Assembly (NCBI RefSeq): GCF_034555965.1
Contig: NZ_JAYDCK010000003.1
Span: 1,116,001-1,180,000 of the forward strand
DNA from: Aquicoccus sp. G2-2
Lineage (GTDB): Bacteria; Pseudomonadota; Alphaproteobacteria; Rhodobacterales; Rhodobacteraceae
Reading direction: 5' to 3'
DNA: 64,000 bases
The position numbers and the translations under genes are program-made. Of the stretch, positions 47,154 to 58,167 are shown one piece after another. Below the pieces are notes generated by a model, which saw only the letters and a list, made by a program, of their open reading frames with translations, had not been told where the DNA came from and made no database searches. Position 1 is the first letter of the stretch; the number at the start of each line of letters is the position of its first letter.

Positions 47154-49352
47154 TCAGCCGATAATCGCGTTCAGCGCCGCACTCGGGCGCATGACATCTG
47201 CGGTTTTTCCTGCGTCCGCGTGGTAATAGCCGTCCAGATCGACCGCCTCGCCCTGCCCCGCCATCAATTCAGCGATGATGGTTTCTTCCTGCGCGGCCAA
47301 TGCCTCTGCAATCGGTTTGAAATGCTTGGCCAGCGCCGCATCATTGCCGTCAGCAGCAAGGGCATCTGCCCAGTAACGCGCAAACCAATAGTGGCTCGTG
47401 CGGTTATCGTTCTGGCCGACCTTGCGTTCCGGGCTGTTGCCATTGAGCAAGACCGCCTGTGTCGCTGCTTCCACGGCATCGCCCAGCAATCCGGCTTTTG
47501 TGTTGCCCTTTTCTGCCAGAAACTTGAAGCTTTCGCCAAGTGCGCAGAATTCACCAAGGCTGTCCCAGCGTAGATGGTTCTGCTCAACCAGTTGCTGCAC
47601 ATGTTTGGGGGCGGACCCGCCCGCGCCGGTTTCAAACAGCCCGCCGCCCTGCATCAGGCTGACGATGGACAGCATCTTGGCCGAGGTGCCAAGCTCAAGG
47701 ATCGGGAATAGGTCGGTCAGATAGTCGCGCAGCACGTTGCCGGTGATCGTCACCACGTCCTTGCCCGCGCGCATCTGCTCGAAGGTATAGCGCGTGGCTT
47801 CGCGTGGGGCCATGATCGGAATATCAACCCCCGCCTCTTTCAGCGCTGGTTCAACATATTTGATCAACTCCGCATCATGCGCGCGCGCGCTGTCAAGCCA
47901 GAACGCCGCCAGCCCGGTCGCCTTCATCCGCCGGATGCCCAGCTGAATCCAGTCAAGGATCGGCGCCTTGTTGACCGAGCAGGACCGCCAGATATCACCC
48001 TTTTCGACGTTGGTTTCATGCAGCACCTCGCCGGAGCCAAGCTCAAGGCGAAACGTGCCGTCGGCGGGGGCTTCGAAGGTGGTCGGATGCGAGCCGTATT
48101 CTTCCGCCTTCTGTGCCATAAGGCCAACATTCGAGACCGCACCACAGGTCGTCACATCAAGCTTGCCGGTTTCCTTGAAGTATTTCACCGTCTCGTCATA
48201 GACGACCGAATAGCTGTTGTCGGGGATGCAGCACTTGGCGTCTGCTGGCTCTCCATCCGGGCCCCAGCCGATGCCGCCTGCCCGGATCACTGCGGGCATG
48301 GAGGCGTCAATGATCACGTCAGAAGAAACATGCAGGTTGGTGATGCCCTTGTCGGAATTCACCATGTAAAGCGGCGGGCGCGCTTTGAGTGCGGCTTTCA
48401 GGTCCGCCTCCAGCGCCTTATCCCCGGCAATCCGCTCTTCCAGATCACCGATGCCCGAATTCGGGTTCCAGCCCAACGCGTTGAGTTTCTCGCCATGTTT
48501 GGCGATGAAATCCTCAAGATAGACGGAGACAAAATGCCCGAAGATGATCGGGTCGGACACCTTCATCATCGTGGCCTTCAGATGGACGGAGAACAACACA
48601 CCCGGCTCCATCGCGGCAATCTCTTTGGCGATATATGCCCTCAGTGCTTTGACCGAGAGATAGGTTGCATCGACAACTGTGCCATCGGAATATTTCAGCC
48701 CGCCTTTCAGCTTGGTCTCATTGCCGGATTTGTCCGTAAAGATGATCTTGGCGTTGCCCGCCGCCTGCGCGGCGGTGAGTGTCGCGGATTTCTCGTTGGC
48801 AAAGAAATCATCGCCGGGCATCGAGGCAACATGCGTTTTGCTGTCTGCACTCCACTCTCCCATCGAATGCGGGTTTGCCTTGGCATATTCCTTCACCGCC
48901 TTGGCGGCGCGCCGGTCCGAATTGCCCTCGCGCAGCACCGGGTTCACGGCAGAGCCTTTGATCGCGTCATAACGCGCCTTGATGTCCTTTTCGGCGTCAT
49001 CTTTTGGCTCATAAGGGTAATCGGGCAGCTTATACCCCTGCGCCTGCAATTCTTCGATCGCCGCGGTCAATTGCGGGATGGAGGCGGAAACATTGGGCAG
49101 TTTGATCACGTTGGCATCGGGTGTTTTCACCAACTCGCCCAGCTCGGCCAGATCATCGGCGTGCTTTTGCGCATCGGTCAGGAAATCGGGAAACGTCGCC
49201 AGAATACGACCGGCCAGCGAAATATCACGGGTGCCCACCTTGATCCCTGCCGCCCCGGCAAAAGCGCGGATGATCGGCAACAACGAGGCCGAGGCCAGCT
49301 CGGGCGCTTCATCGACCTTGGTATAGATGATATCGGGGGTATCGTTGGCCAT
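47154..49352 (-). CDS. icd: NADP-dependent isocitrate dehydrogenase, monomeric type
   Basis: A 732-residue monomeric IDH (about 740 is usual), which converts isocitrate to 2-oxoglutarate with NADPH formation. [19 protein letters not shown], DCxNP-like [40 protein letters not shown] and the NADP-binding [20 protein letters not shown] are clear. The ATG at 49352 has AAGGAAG upstream; the reading frame extends far upstream without support. It is convergent with the MFS gene. Confidence 0.95.
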   Translation of the reverse strand: MANDTPDIIYTKVDEAPELASASLLPIIRAFAGAAGIKVGTRDISLAGRILATFPDFLTDAQKHADDLAELGELVKTPDANVIKLPNVSASIPQLTAAIEELQAQGYKLPDYPYEPKDDAEKDIKARYDAIKGSAVNPVLREGNSDRRAAKAVKEYAKANPHSMGEWSADSKTHVASMPGDDFFANEKSATLTAAQAAGNAKIIFTDKSGNETKLKGGLKYSDGTVVDATYLSVKALRAYIAKEIAAMEPGVLFSVHLKATMMKVSDPIIFGHFVSVYLEDFIAKHGEKLNALGWNPNSGIGDLEERIAGDKALEADLKAALKARPPLYMVNSDKGITNLHVSSDVIIDASMPAVIRAGGIGWGPDGEPADAKCCIPDNSYSVVYDETVKYFKETGKLDVTTCGAVSNVGLMAQKAEEYGSHPTTFEAPADGTFRLELGSGEVLHETNVEKGDIWRSCSVNKAPILDWIQLGIRRMKATGLAAFWLDSARAHDAELIKYVEPALKEAGVDIPIMAPREATRYTFEQMRAGKDVVTITGNVLRDYLTDLFPILELGTSAKMLSIVSLMQGGGLFETGAGGSAPKHVQQLVEQNHLRWDSLGEFCALGESFKFLAEKGNTKAGLLGDAVEAATQAVLLNGNSPERKVGQNDNRTSHYWFARYWADALAADGNDAALAKHFKPIAEALAAQEETIIAELMAGQGEAVDLDGYYHADAGKTADVMRPSAALNAIIG

Positions 49353-49562
49353 GGGTCTCACTTCCTTGGGGTTTTGATGAGCCTTGACGGGCGCGCCCGC
49401 CTTTGTGGGAGCGGTAGCCTTTTGCGCGGCGATAGTCAATGTGTGCCATGGTATACATTTGTTATGCGCGGCGTTTGGTCCGGCACTTTCGATGAGATTC
49501 TCGCTTTGCTCTGATGCCGGGTTGTGGCACCACCGGCGGACGCTCAAAATTGGATCGCGCCC

Positions 49563-49925
49563 ATGCCATATCTCACGCTGTTTTTCGCCGTTCTCGCCGA
49601 AACCATCGGCACCTCCGCGTTGCAAGCCAGCCAGCAATTCACCCGGCTCTGGCCTTCGCTGCTTGTGGTGGTGGCCTACGCAGTAAGCTTTTATCTGCTG
49701 TCAATGACCTTGCGGCACATGCCAGTGGGCATTGTCTATGCAATCTGGTCGGGGCTCGGCATCGTCTTTATCGCGGCAATCGGCTATGTCGTCTTCCGGC
49801 AAAGCCTCGATCTTCCGGCGGTGATCGGCCTTGGCCTGATCGTCGCCGGGATCGTGGTTATTCAGCTTTTTCAGCGGCCACGCCGCACGGCTGAGCCGGT
49901 CAATCGTTCTGCGTCAACCGCTTGA
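49563..49925 (+). CDS. SMR family multidrug efflux protein (EmrE-like)
   Basis: A 120-residue four-helix transporter. The first helix has [20 protein letters not shown] with the essential Glu (residue 11 area, here AET), and the remaining helices show [20 protein letters not shown] and [20 protein letters not shown]. The start at 49563 is chosen because it gives the standard N-terminus. Its 3' end overlaps the next convergent gene by 26 bp. The 210-bp gap to icd holds both divergent promoters. Confidence 0.92.
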   Translation: MPYLTLFFAVLAETIGTSALQASQQFTRLWPSLLVVVAYAVSFYLLSMTLRHMPVGIVYAIWSGLGIVFIAAIGYVVFRQSLDLPAVIGLGLIVAGIVVIQLFQRPRRTAEPVNRSASTA

Positions 49926-50772
49926 TCAACGCCGAGGTATCCCAACGGCTGCCGCCCATCGCCTGCACGTCCTTGTAGAACTGATCGACCAGCGCCGTCA
50001 CCGGCAGCGAGGCGCCGATCTCGTCGCCCGTGGCAAGGCAAATCCCCAGATCCTTGCGCATCCAGTCGACCGCAAAGCCATGCTCGAAATGATCGTCGAG
50101 CATGGTTTCATGCCGGTTGACCATCTGCCAACTTCCGGCAGCACCGCCCTTTATCACCTCGACCACCGCGCGCCCGTCAAGGCCGGCTTTCTGCGCGAAA
50201 TTAAGCGCCTCAGACAGCCCCTGAACAAGGCCCGCAATGCAAATCTGGTTGACCATCTTGGTCAACTGGCCACTGCCGCTTTCACCCAGCCGTTTGATCG
50301 AGCGGCCATAGGCGGCCATGATCGGCTCTGCCGCCGCGAACGCCGCCGCATCGCCGCCGCACATGATCGAAAGCACGCCATTTTCCGCCCCGGCCTGCCC
50401 GCCGGAAACCGGCGCATCGACAAACGAAACGCCGCCACTCGCCGCAGCCTCATAAAGCTCCGCCGTGACCTTCGCCGAGACGGTGGTGTGATCGACAAAG
50501 ATCGCATCGCCGCTCATCGCGCCCAACGCGCCGTCATCACCAAGACAGACTGCGCGCAAATCGTCATCATTGCCAACGCAGGCCATCACGAACTCGGCAT
50601 CCTTCACGGCCTCTGCCGGGGTTGGCGCGCTTGTGCCGCCGTGTTCTTTCACCCACGCCGCCGCCTTTGCGGACGTGCGATTGTAAACCGTTACCTCATG
50701 CCCCTGTGCGGCCAAATGCCCCGCCATCGGGTATCCCATCACGCCTAAACCAAGAAACGCCAGCTTGCTCAT
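49900..50772 (-). CDS. NAD(P)-dependent beta-hydroxyacid dehydrogenase (HIBADH-like)
   Basis: A 290-residue two-domain enzyme. The Rossmann motif GLGVMGYPMAGHLA is near residue 8, the substrate-binding block FVDAPVSGGQAGAENGVLSIMCGG is around 120-143 (in part), and the catalytic Lys is in LTKMVNQICIAG. The family reduces or oxidises 3-hydroxyisobutyrate, tartronate semialdehyde or succinic semialdehyde. AAGGGAAAA precedes the ATG. It converges on the SMR gene, so the two 3' ends overlap. Confidence 0.9.
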   Translation of the reverse strand: MSKLAFLGLGVMGYPMAGHLAAQGHEVTVYNRTSAKAAAWVKEHGGTSAPTPAEAVKDAEFVMACVGNDDDLRAVCLGDDGALGAMSGDAIFVDHTTVSAKVTAELYEAAASGGVSFVDAPVSGGQAGAENGVLSIMCGGDAAAFAAAEPIMAAYGRSIKRLGESGSGQLTKMVNQICIAGLVQGLSEALNFAQKAGLDGRAVVEVIKGGAAGSWQMVNRHETMLDDHFEHGFAVDWMRKDLGICLATGDEIGASLPVTALVDQFYKDVQAMGGSRWDTSALIKRLTQND

Positions 50773-50877
50773 GTCTTTTCCCTTGCATTCATTCGCTTTA
50801 AGGTTTGTCTGGCGCAGCAAGGAAAGGCAAGGCCCGAGACAGGGCCGCCTGAGGCTAGGACAGGGAGATTCAAGTTA

Positions 50878-53366
50878 ATGGCAACGCTCTTCCGATGGCT
50901 GATGCGACTTATCGTAGCCGGGCTGGTGCTTGGCGCACTTGTCGTGGCCGGAGTCTATTACCTCGCCTCGAGATCGCTGCCCGATTACGACAAGACGCTG
51001 ACCGTCAAAGGCATTTCCGCCCCGGTCAAGATTGTGCGCGATCATTCCGATATTCCGCATATCTTCGGCAAACCCGAAGCTGACGTGTTCTTTGCGCTTG
51101 GCTATGCCCATGCGCAGGATCGGCTCTGGCAGATGATGGTGATGCGGCGCACCGCGCAGGGGCGGCTTTCCGAGGTGTTTGGCAAGCGCACCCTTGGCAT
51201 CGACAAGATCATGCGCAGGCTCGATCTTTACAATCTGGCGCAGCAAGCAGTCCCGGCGCAAAGCCCCGGCGCGCGCTCTGCGCTTGATGCCTATGCCGCC
51301 GGGGTCAATGCGCGCCTGAGCGAGATCAATCGTGATGCTTTGGGCCGGGGCGCGCCCGAGATGTTCTTGTTCGACATGCCGATATCGCCGTGGCGGCCCG
51401 CAGATTCGCTGGCAGTGATCAAGCTGATGGCGGTGCAAACGATGATGCACCTGCAACGCGAGGTGCTGCGCGCACGAACCTCCCGGTTGCTCAGTGATCC
51501 GGCCCGGCTCAAGGATATCCTGCCGGATTCGCCCGGCACGGGGATCGCCGCCCTGCCCGCCTATGCCGCGTTGATGAAAGGGCTTTCGCTGCCGGTGCAG
51601 CACGCTTCCGCCACACCGCCGCGCCCGCAAGGCCCGCTATCGCCGTTCCGCGCACCGGGGTTTGCCCGCGCCTCCAACGCTTGGGCGGCGGCACCCTCGC
51701 GCACCGCATCGGCCTCCACCTTGCTGGCCAACGATCCGCATCTCGATTTTACCGCGCCGTCCGCGTGGTATCTGGCCCGGCTGCAACTGCCCTCCGGCGG
51801 CGTGATCGGCGGCACTATTCCCGGCCTTCCCGCAATCCTGAGCGGGCGTGGCAAAGGAATCGCCTGGGGCATCACCTCCTCCTATCTTGACGATCTCGAT
51901 GTGCATATCGAGGCGCTGAACCCCGACAATCCCGAGCAATACCGCACCCCCGACGGGTTTGCCCCGTTCAAAACCCGCAAGAGCATTGTCGAAATCAAGG
52001 GGCAGCCCCCGTGACCTTGACCCTGCGCTGGACGCAAAACGGCCCCGTCCTGCCGCCCAGCTTTGAAAATGTCGGGCAAATCACGCCCGCGGGGCATATC
52101 GCGACCATGTCATGGACGGCACTCACCCCTGACGACACCTCTTATACCGCCGCCTATGACCTGATGCATGCCAAGACGGTGGAAGACGCCATCGACGCCG
52201 GTGAAAGCTTTGTTGCGCCATCGCAAAACCTTGTCGTCGCAGACCGGCTTTCGGTGGGGATGAAGACCATCGGCAAGATGCCCCGACGCGACGCCAAGCA
52301 CGACACCAAAGGCCGGATGCCATCGCGCGGCTGGTTAGAGCAAAACCTCTGGCAGGGGTATCTGGATTACTCCGCCAACCCGGAATTCATTCAGCCGCAG
52401 GGCGGCATTGTCGGCAATACCAATAACAAGACGCTGAACCGGCCTTTCCCGATGCATGTTTCCTATTACTGGGGCGATACACAGCGCATTCACCGCTGGA
52501 AAGAAGTGATGCAGCGTCGGCAGGTGCATACCCGTGACAGCTTTATCGAAGCGCAGCTAGATACCGTCAGCTATTCCGCCAAAGTGCTGCTTGCTATCGT
52601 CGGGGCCGACCTTTGGTATAAGGGCGACCCGGCCCCCGAAGGCACGCCAGAACGCCAACGTCAGAAGGCATTGAAAATGCTGGTCGACTGGAACGGCGAA
52701 ATGAACGAGCACATGCCAGAGCCGCTGATCTATGCCGCTTGGATGCGCGCGCTTCAGCACCGTTTGATCGAGGATGAGCTTGGCCCGCTGGCCGCCGAAT
52801 ACACCCATGTTGATCCGCTGTTCATCGAACGGGTGTTTCGCAATGTCGATGGTGCCGGGGCATGGTGCGACATCATTCAATCTTCCGCCAAGGAAACCTG
52901 CACCGACATCGCCCGCCAGTCGCTTGATGAAGCCTTGCTTTGGATTGGCGAGCGTTATGGCACGGCACTCGAATCGCTGCGCTGGGGCGATGTGCATCAG
53001 GCGATGCAGGATCACCCCGTTCTGGGTGATGTGCCGATATTGGGCGCCTTCGTTAATATCCGCCAAAGCACCTCTGGCGGGGACAACACGCTTAATCGCG
53101 GGCTGACCAGCGGCGAGGCCGCACACCCGTTCCAGAACGTGCATGGGCCGGGCTATCGGGGTGTTTATGATCTGGCCGATCCTGACAGTTCGGTTTTCAT
53201 CACCTCAACCGGCCAATCGGGCCATCCGCTTTCGCGCCATTACGACGATCTTTCGGTGCTGTGGCGGCGCGGCGAATATGTGCCGATGTCGCTCGACGAA
53301 GGGCTTGCCCGTGCGGCGGCTGTCGGGGTCACGAATTTGCTGCCCGCAAACCAAGCAAATCAATAG
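50878..53366 (+). pseudogene. penicillin acylase family protein, split by a 1-base frameshift
   Basis: The first frame (50878-52014) has a membrane anchor or signal at residues 8-25, the alpha-chain region, and the N-terminal nucleophile Ser266 in FARASNAWA, where the precursor would self-cleave. It ends after IVEIKGQPP. Adding one C to the five-C run 52006-52010 gives KGQPPVTLTLRWTQNGPVLPP, the normal continuation, through 53366. The joined product is about 829 residues, a standard length. Penicillin acylases hydrolyse beta-lactam side chains or acyl-homoserine lactones. A sequence error is the simplest explanation. AGGGAGAT precedes the ATG. Confidence 0.82.
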
Positions 53367-53390
53367 AGGTAGCGCGTTTCAGCGCCACCT
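53367..53390. terminator. hairpin between convergent genes
   Basis: AGGT-A-GCGC (53367-53375) pairs with GCGC-C-ACCT (53382-53390) around loop GTTTCA, directly after the acylase stop and before the hflX stop. No T-run follows. Confidence 0.4.
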
Positions 53391-53397
53391 CGCACGT

Positions 53398-54700
53398 TCA
53401 GATGTCCTTGAACCGCCGGGCCTGCGCTCGGGTCCAGCGCAGTTTGAGCGTGAACCCTTTATCGGTCTGCGCCTCGTCCTCGACCACACCCTGTTCATGC
53501 AACCACGCACGTGCCCGACCTTGCGCAAAGCTCAGTTCGATCACCTCATCAAACCGCTGCCCGGTCAGCCGGACGGATACATCCCCAAGAAACGTCTCTA
53601 TCCCTTCGCCGGTCAGGGCCGAAACCACTGCAACCGCCGCGTCACGGGCGGCCATGTTGCGGATCGCTTCGCGCTCTTGGGGGGCAACCATGTCGATCTT
53701 GTTCCAAACCTCGATGCGCGGCACGTCCGCATCTACGCCCAGCGACGTGAGGATCGCTTCCACATCTTCTGCCTGCTCGCGGCTTTGCGGGTGGGAGATG
53801 TCGCGCACATGGCAAATCAGGTCCGCCGCCAGCACTTCCTCCAGCGTGGCGCGGAAGGCGGCGACAAGTTCGGTCGGCAGATCGGAAATGAAGCCCACGG
53901 TATCCGACAGGATTACCTCAGGCCCGCCATCTGGCAAGGCCAGCCGCCGCATCGTCGGATCAAGCGTGGCAAAGAGCATGTCCTTGACCATAACCTCCGC
54001 CCCGGTCAGCCGGTTGAACAGTGTCGATTTCCCGGCGTTGGTATAGCCCACCAGCGCGACAATCGGATAAGGCACCTTGGCGCGCGCCTTGCGATGCAGA
54101 TCGCGGGTCTTCACCACCTTGGCCAATTGCCGTTTGAGCCGGACAAGCTGTTCATCAATCGCCCGCCGGTCAGCCTCGATCTGGGTCTCCCCCGGCCCGC
54201 CAACAAAGCCCAACCCGCCGCGCTGCCGCTCAAGGTGGGTCCACGCCCGCACCAGCCGGGTGCGCTGATAGCTCAGCGCCGCCATTTCCACCTGCAACAC
54301 ACCTTCGCGGGTGGCGGCCCGGTCCGAGAATATCTCAAGAATCAAGCCGGTGCGATCCAACAGCTTCACGCCCCATGCTTTTTCAAGGTTGCGCTGCTGC
54401 ACCGGCGAGACCGGTCCATCGACCAGAACAAGCTCAACATCCGCCGCGTTGATCCGGGTTTTAAGCTCTTCGATTTTGCCGGTGCCGAACAAAAGCCCCG
54501 GATGCGGTTTCGGCAAGCGAGACCACCTCCGACCCGGCCACCACCAAGCCGGGCAAAGCCGCCGCCAATGCGATAGCTTCTTCAAGCGCCCGCGCCGGTT
54601 CACGGCGCTGGGCCTCACTGCGAATATCGGGGTGCAAAACCCAGGCTCGCGTCGGTTTTTCCCGCCGGTCCTGCGGATCTGCCTGTGGTTCAGCGTCCAT
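53398..54700 (-). pseudogene. hflX: GTPase HflX, broken by a 1-base frameshift
   Basis: HflX is a ribosome-splitting GTPase. G1 GYTNAGKST, G2/G3 ATLDPTMRR and SDTVGFI, and G4 NKID are intact in the main frame, and the N-terminal helical domain has GPGETQIEADRRAI. The true N-terminus lies in another frame from ATG 54700 ([20 protein letters not shown]) to VVAGSEVVSL. Removing one T from the minus-strand sequence at 54515-54516 joins this to PKPHPGLLFGTGKIEELK, the conserved continuation. So one base has been gained here, by mutation or miscalling. It shares one base with the hfq stop, the usual operon order. Confidence 0.88.
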
Positions 54701-54939
54701 CAGGAAGCGTCTTCACCCTCATAAAGGCTGATCGGTTGCGACGGCATGATCGTGGAGATCGCGTGCTTGTAAACCAGTTGCGATTGCCCATCGCGGCGCA
54801 AAAGGACGCAGAAATTGTCAAACCACGTAATTACGCCCTGCAATTTCACACCGTTAATCAGAAAAATTGTAACCGGAACTTTCGTCTTCCGGACATGATT
54901 TAAAAATGCGTCCTGAAGGTTTTGTCTGTCGGAAGCCAT
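54700..54939 (-). CDS. hfq: RNA chaperone Hfq
   Basis: A 79-residue Hfq, a hexameric Sm-like RNA chaperone for small RNAs. The Sm1 region [20 protein letters not shown] and Sm2 region [15 protein letters not shown] are complete; residues [15 protein letters not shown] form the N-terminal helix. The ATG at 54939 has a weak SD. It overlaps the start of hflX by one base and lies 134 bp after trkH. The short C-terminus is typical for alphaproteobacteria. Confidence 0.96.
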
Positions 54940-55073
54940 TCGTTGTTCTTGCCTTTGTTCTTGCTGCGTGCCGTGAATGCGCACACGTCCTCGTTCGGGC
55001 TGAGTATGTCTTGGCCCTGCTTGGGCGTCCAGAGCAAAAATCCGACGGATCGAATGCGGTTAACTTGCGCGCG

Positions 55074-56588
55074 TCAATCGCGCCACAGCACCGGATTCAT
55101 CAACGCGATGATGGCCAACATCTCAAGCCGGCCCAGCACCATTGCCGCAGAAAGAATAAGCTTGGCCAGCGCATCCATATCAGCCAGCGCCAGCGGCGTG
55201 TCAGCCGCCGCCGCAATCAACGGCCCGGTGGTCGAAAGCGCCGAAATGGTCAACAGGATTGCATTCTCAAAACTGATCCCGGTCGCGGTGAAAAGCGATG
55301 TGACAACCGCGACCGAAATGGCAAACAGCATGAAGAAAACCCACGCAACGAATGCGCCCTTGCGCCGGATACGACGGCCATGCCCGGCCGCCCGGCCCAC
55401 CGAATTGGGATGCGCCAGCCGCTCCAGCTCGCGCAAACCATTGAGGTAAAGAGCATAAACCCGTAACAACTTCACCCCGCCCGCCGTGGTCGCCACGCCG
55501 CCACCAATCAGCGACAGTCCAAGCAGGATCATCCCCGGATTCCCCAGCCCCGACCAGCCGCGCGCATCGACCCAGTCAGAGCTTTCAAACCCGGTTGTTG
55601 TCAAAAAGCTCAGGACAGTGAACACCCCTCCCCACAGGGCGCGCCCCGCCGCTGCGAAATCTTCCACCGCATCAAGATCAAACGCCGCGATCCAATGGCG
55701 CAGGAACAAAATCAGCGGCACCCCCACCACCAACAGCACGCCGATGCGAAACTCGGGATCATTATGCAATCCGGGCCGCGCGGTGGTGATCGTGTCCGAT
55801 GAAAACGTAAGCCGCGACAGGGCAAAGAACATGAACAGGAAAATCAGCGCCTCGCCCAAAAGCCCGCTTTGCCCGTTGATCACCCCACCAACGGGCGAAA
55901 TTCCGCTTGTCGCCAGCGTTGACATGGCGTGTGACACGCCGATCAATGGTCGCTCTCCGGCAATCATCAGGCACAGCCACAAAACCAGTGTCAGCCCGGC
56001 ATAAACCGGCGCGAGCTGGCGCGCCGAGCGTTGCAGGCGGCGGTTGGCTTCCGAGCGTTCAAAGCGGTCCAGCGGTGTATCGCCCTGCCCCGGTTCGGCG
56101 GACGCCGTCACCTCGAACCCGCCCAGATTAAGCGGCGCCAGCACGGCTGCGGCGGCAATCCACATGATCAAACCGCCCAGCCACCCAACAAGTGCGCGCC
56201 ACAAATGCATCGTCTCCGAAAGCCGTTCAGGCGCGAACAATGTCGCCCCCGTCGTTGTGATCGAAGACACCATTTCAACGTAAGCATTCAGAAAGCTGGT
56301 GGTTTTGACGCCCTCATAAAACGGCCAGGCCAAAAACAGCGGCAGCACGGTAAAAGCAGCCAGAAGCGCCGCCAGATCACGCAAGCTCCCGTCGCCCCGG
56401 CGCGGGCGCGATGACAGCGTGATTGACACCAGTGTCACCAGAAAAAGCCCAAGTGTCCCGGCATAGAAAAACGCACGCGCTTCGGCAAACCGCTGATTCA
56501 ACAGCCCGTGCAGCGCCGGCACATACATCGCCAGCGCCATCACCCCGGTGAGGACCAAAAACAGCGGCATGTTGCGGATGCGGATCAT
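55074..56588 (-). CDS. trkH: Trk potassium uptake protein, membrane subunit
   Basis: A 504-residue K+ translocating subunit with many membrane segments. Selectivity-loop repeats include SSITTTGATLF, STLATSGISPVGGVI, SFLTTTGFESSDW and SALSTTGPLI, one per M1-P-M2 unit. GAGGGAG precedes the ATG. It is 76 bp downstream of trkA, its cytoplasmic regulatory partner. Confidence 0.94.
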   Translation of the reverse strand: MIRIRNMPLFLVLTGVMALAMYVPALHGLLNQRFAEARAFFYAGTLGLFLVTLVSITLSSRPRRGDGSLRDLAALLAAFTVLPLFLAWPFYEGVKTTSFLNAYVEMVSSITTTGATLFAPERLSETMHLWRALVGWLGGLIMWIAAAAVLAPLNLGGFEVTASAEPGQGDTPLDRFERSEANRRLQRSARQLAPVYAGLTLVLWLCLMIAGERPLIGVSHAMSTLATSGISPVGGVINGQSGLLGEALIFLFMFFALSRLTFSSDTITTARPGLHNDPEFRIGVLLVVGVPLILFLRHWIAAFDLDAVEDFAAAGRALWGGVFTVLSFLTTTGFESSDWVDARGWSGLGNPGMILLGLSLIGGGVATTAGGVKLLRVYALYLNGLRELERLAHPNSVGRAAGHGRRIRRKGAFVAWVFFMLFAISVAVVTSLFTATGISFENAILLTISALSTTGPLIAAAADTPLALADMDALAKLILSAAMVLGRLEMLAIIALMNPVLWRD

Positions 56589-56664
56589 CTTGCTCCCTCG
56601 CTCGCGCGTGCTTGGCTAACGGGTTTCAACATATTGCCGTGACAGGCCAACATGTCGAACCGCT

Positions 56665-58041
56665 TTAGAAGAAATCAATCGAAACCTGCAACAGGCGCTC
56701 AACCTCGGGCACGTCCTTGGACATGGCGAAAATCACGATCACGTCGCTTTCTTCGATCTTGGTTCCGCCGGTGGGTTTGATCAATGCTCCACCTTTCATT
56801 ACCGCGCCCAAAAGCACGCCTTCGGGAAACTCGATATCGCGGATCGCCTGCCCGGTGATCGGTGACGTGGAAAGCACTTCCGCCTCGATCACTTCGGCCT
56901 CGGCGTCGCCAATCGAATAAACCCCGCGCACCCGGCCATGGCGAATATGGCGCAGGATCGAAGACACCGTGGTGGCGCGCGGGTTGATATAGGCGTCAAT
57001 CCCCATTGGCGCCAACAGCGGCACCAGCGTTGGATCATTCAACAGCGTGATCGCCATGCGCGCGCCCGCCTGCTTGCCGCGCACCGCCGCGAGAAGGTTG
57101 GTCTTGTCATCATCAGTCACACAAAGGATCGCATCCGCCCGCTCGATCGACGCTTCACTCAGAAGCGCCGCATCCAGCCCATCGCCATGCAGCACAATCG
57201 TTCGCTCCAGCGAGTCGGCGGCGTGCTCGGCCACCGCCCGGCTGCGCTCAATCACCTTGGCCCGCACCCGGTGCGCACTTTCCTCCAGCGCCTCGGCCAC
57301 GGTCAGCCCGACATTGCCGCCGCCCACGATCACCACTCTCTCCTGGCGTTCTGCCGTCTTGCCGAACACTTCAAGCGTGCGCGGCACGTCTTCCTCGGCC
57401 ACGCAGAGGTAACAATCATCGCCCTCAAAAAGCTGATCGCCCGGTTCGGGTGCAAAAAGCCGCCCCTTGCGGCGCACGCCCACCACAATGACCCGCAACG
57501 TCGAGAACAGATCAGAAAGCTGCCTCAACGGCGTGTTGAGCACCGGGCAAGCACTGTCGAGCGTGATCCCCAGAAGCTGTGCCTTGCCACCCAAGAAGCT
57601 TTCAGTGTCGAACGCCGCAGGCACCTTGAGCCGTTGCAGCGCCGCCACGGCCACTTCCCGTTCCGGGCTGATCACCACGTCAATTGGCATGTGGTCGCGC
57701 CGGTATAGGTCAGAATAAACCGCCCGGTGATAACTTTGCGCCCTGAGCCGGGCAATCTTGCGCGGCACCGAAAAAACCGAATGCGCCACCTGACAGGTCA
57801 CCATGTTGACCTCGTCGGAATGGGTCGCGGCGATGATCATGTCCGCATCTTGCGCCCCGGCGCGCTCAAGCACGTCCGGATAAGAAGCAAAGCCCGCGAT
57901 CCCCTGTACATCGAGCGTGTCCATCGCGCGCCGCACCAGATCGGCGTTGGAGTCCACCACCGTTACATCGTTCTTCTCGCTCGAGAGATGCCGTGCGATC
58001 TGCCAGCCGACCTGACCAGCCCCGCAAATAATCACCTTCAT
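56665..58041 (-). CDS. trkA: Trk system potassium transporter regulatory subunit TrkA
   Basis: A 458-residue cytoplasmic NAD(H)-binding subunit with two RCK-N/RCK-C halves. The Rossmann motifs are MKVIICGAGQVGWQIARHLS at the N-terminus and VVIVGGGNVGLTVAEALEE near residue 235. AAGGGG precedes the ATG. It is placed between the nitrogen regulators and trkH, a conserved alphaproteobacterial order. Confidence 0.95.
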   Translation of the reverse strand: MKVIICGAGQVGWQIARHLSSEKNDVTVVDSNADLVRRAMDTLDVQGIAGFASYPDVLERAGAQDADMIIAATHSDEVNMVTCQVAHSVFSVPRKIARLRAQSYHRAVYSDLYRRDHMPIDVVISPEREVAVAALQRLKVPAAFDTESFLGGKAQLLGITLDSACPVLNTPLRQLSDLFSTLRVIVVGVRRKGRLFAPEPGDQLFEGDDCYLCVAEEDVPRTLEVFGKTAERQERVVIVGGGNVGLTVAEALEESAHRVRAKVIERSRAVAEHAADSLERTIVLHGDGLDAALLSEASIERADAILCVTDDDKTNLLAAVRGKQAGARMAITLLNDPTLVPLLAPMGIDAYINPRATTVSSILRHIRHGRVRGVYSIGDAEAEVIEAEVLSTSPITGQAIRDIEFPEGVLLGAVMKGGALIKPTGGTKIEESDVIVIFAMSKDVPEVERLLQVSIDFF

Positions 58042-58167
58042 GCCAGATTGACCCCTTGTTTTAGGCGCTTTGCATGGCAGATGGCCGCGCGCCGGTCAAT
58101 CGCTTTGTCTTGATGCCAAGGGCGCGGTATGCTGCGCTCTGATGGCCTGTGCCGGAGGATGAAAACG

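Noticed and set aside
47877-49514. 545-codon plus-strand frame
   Set aside because: Antisense to the isocitrate dehydrogenase gene.
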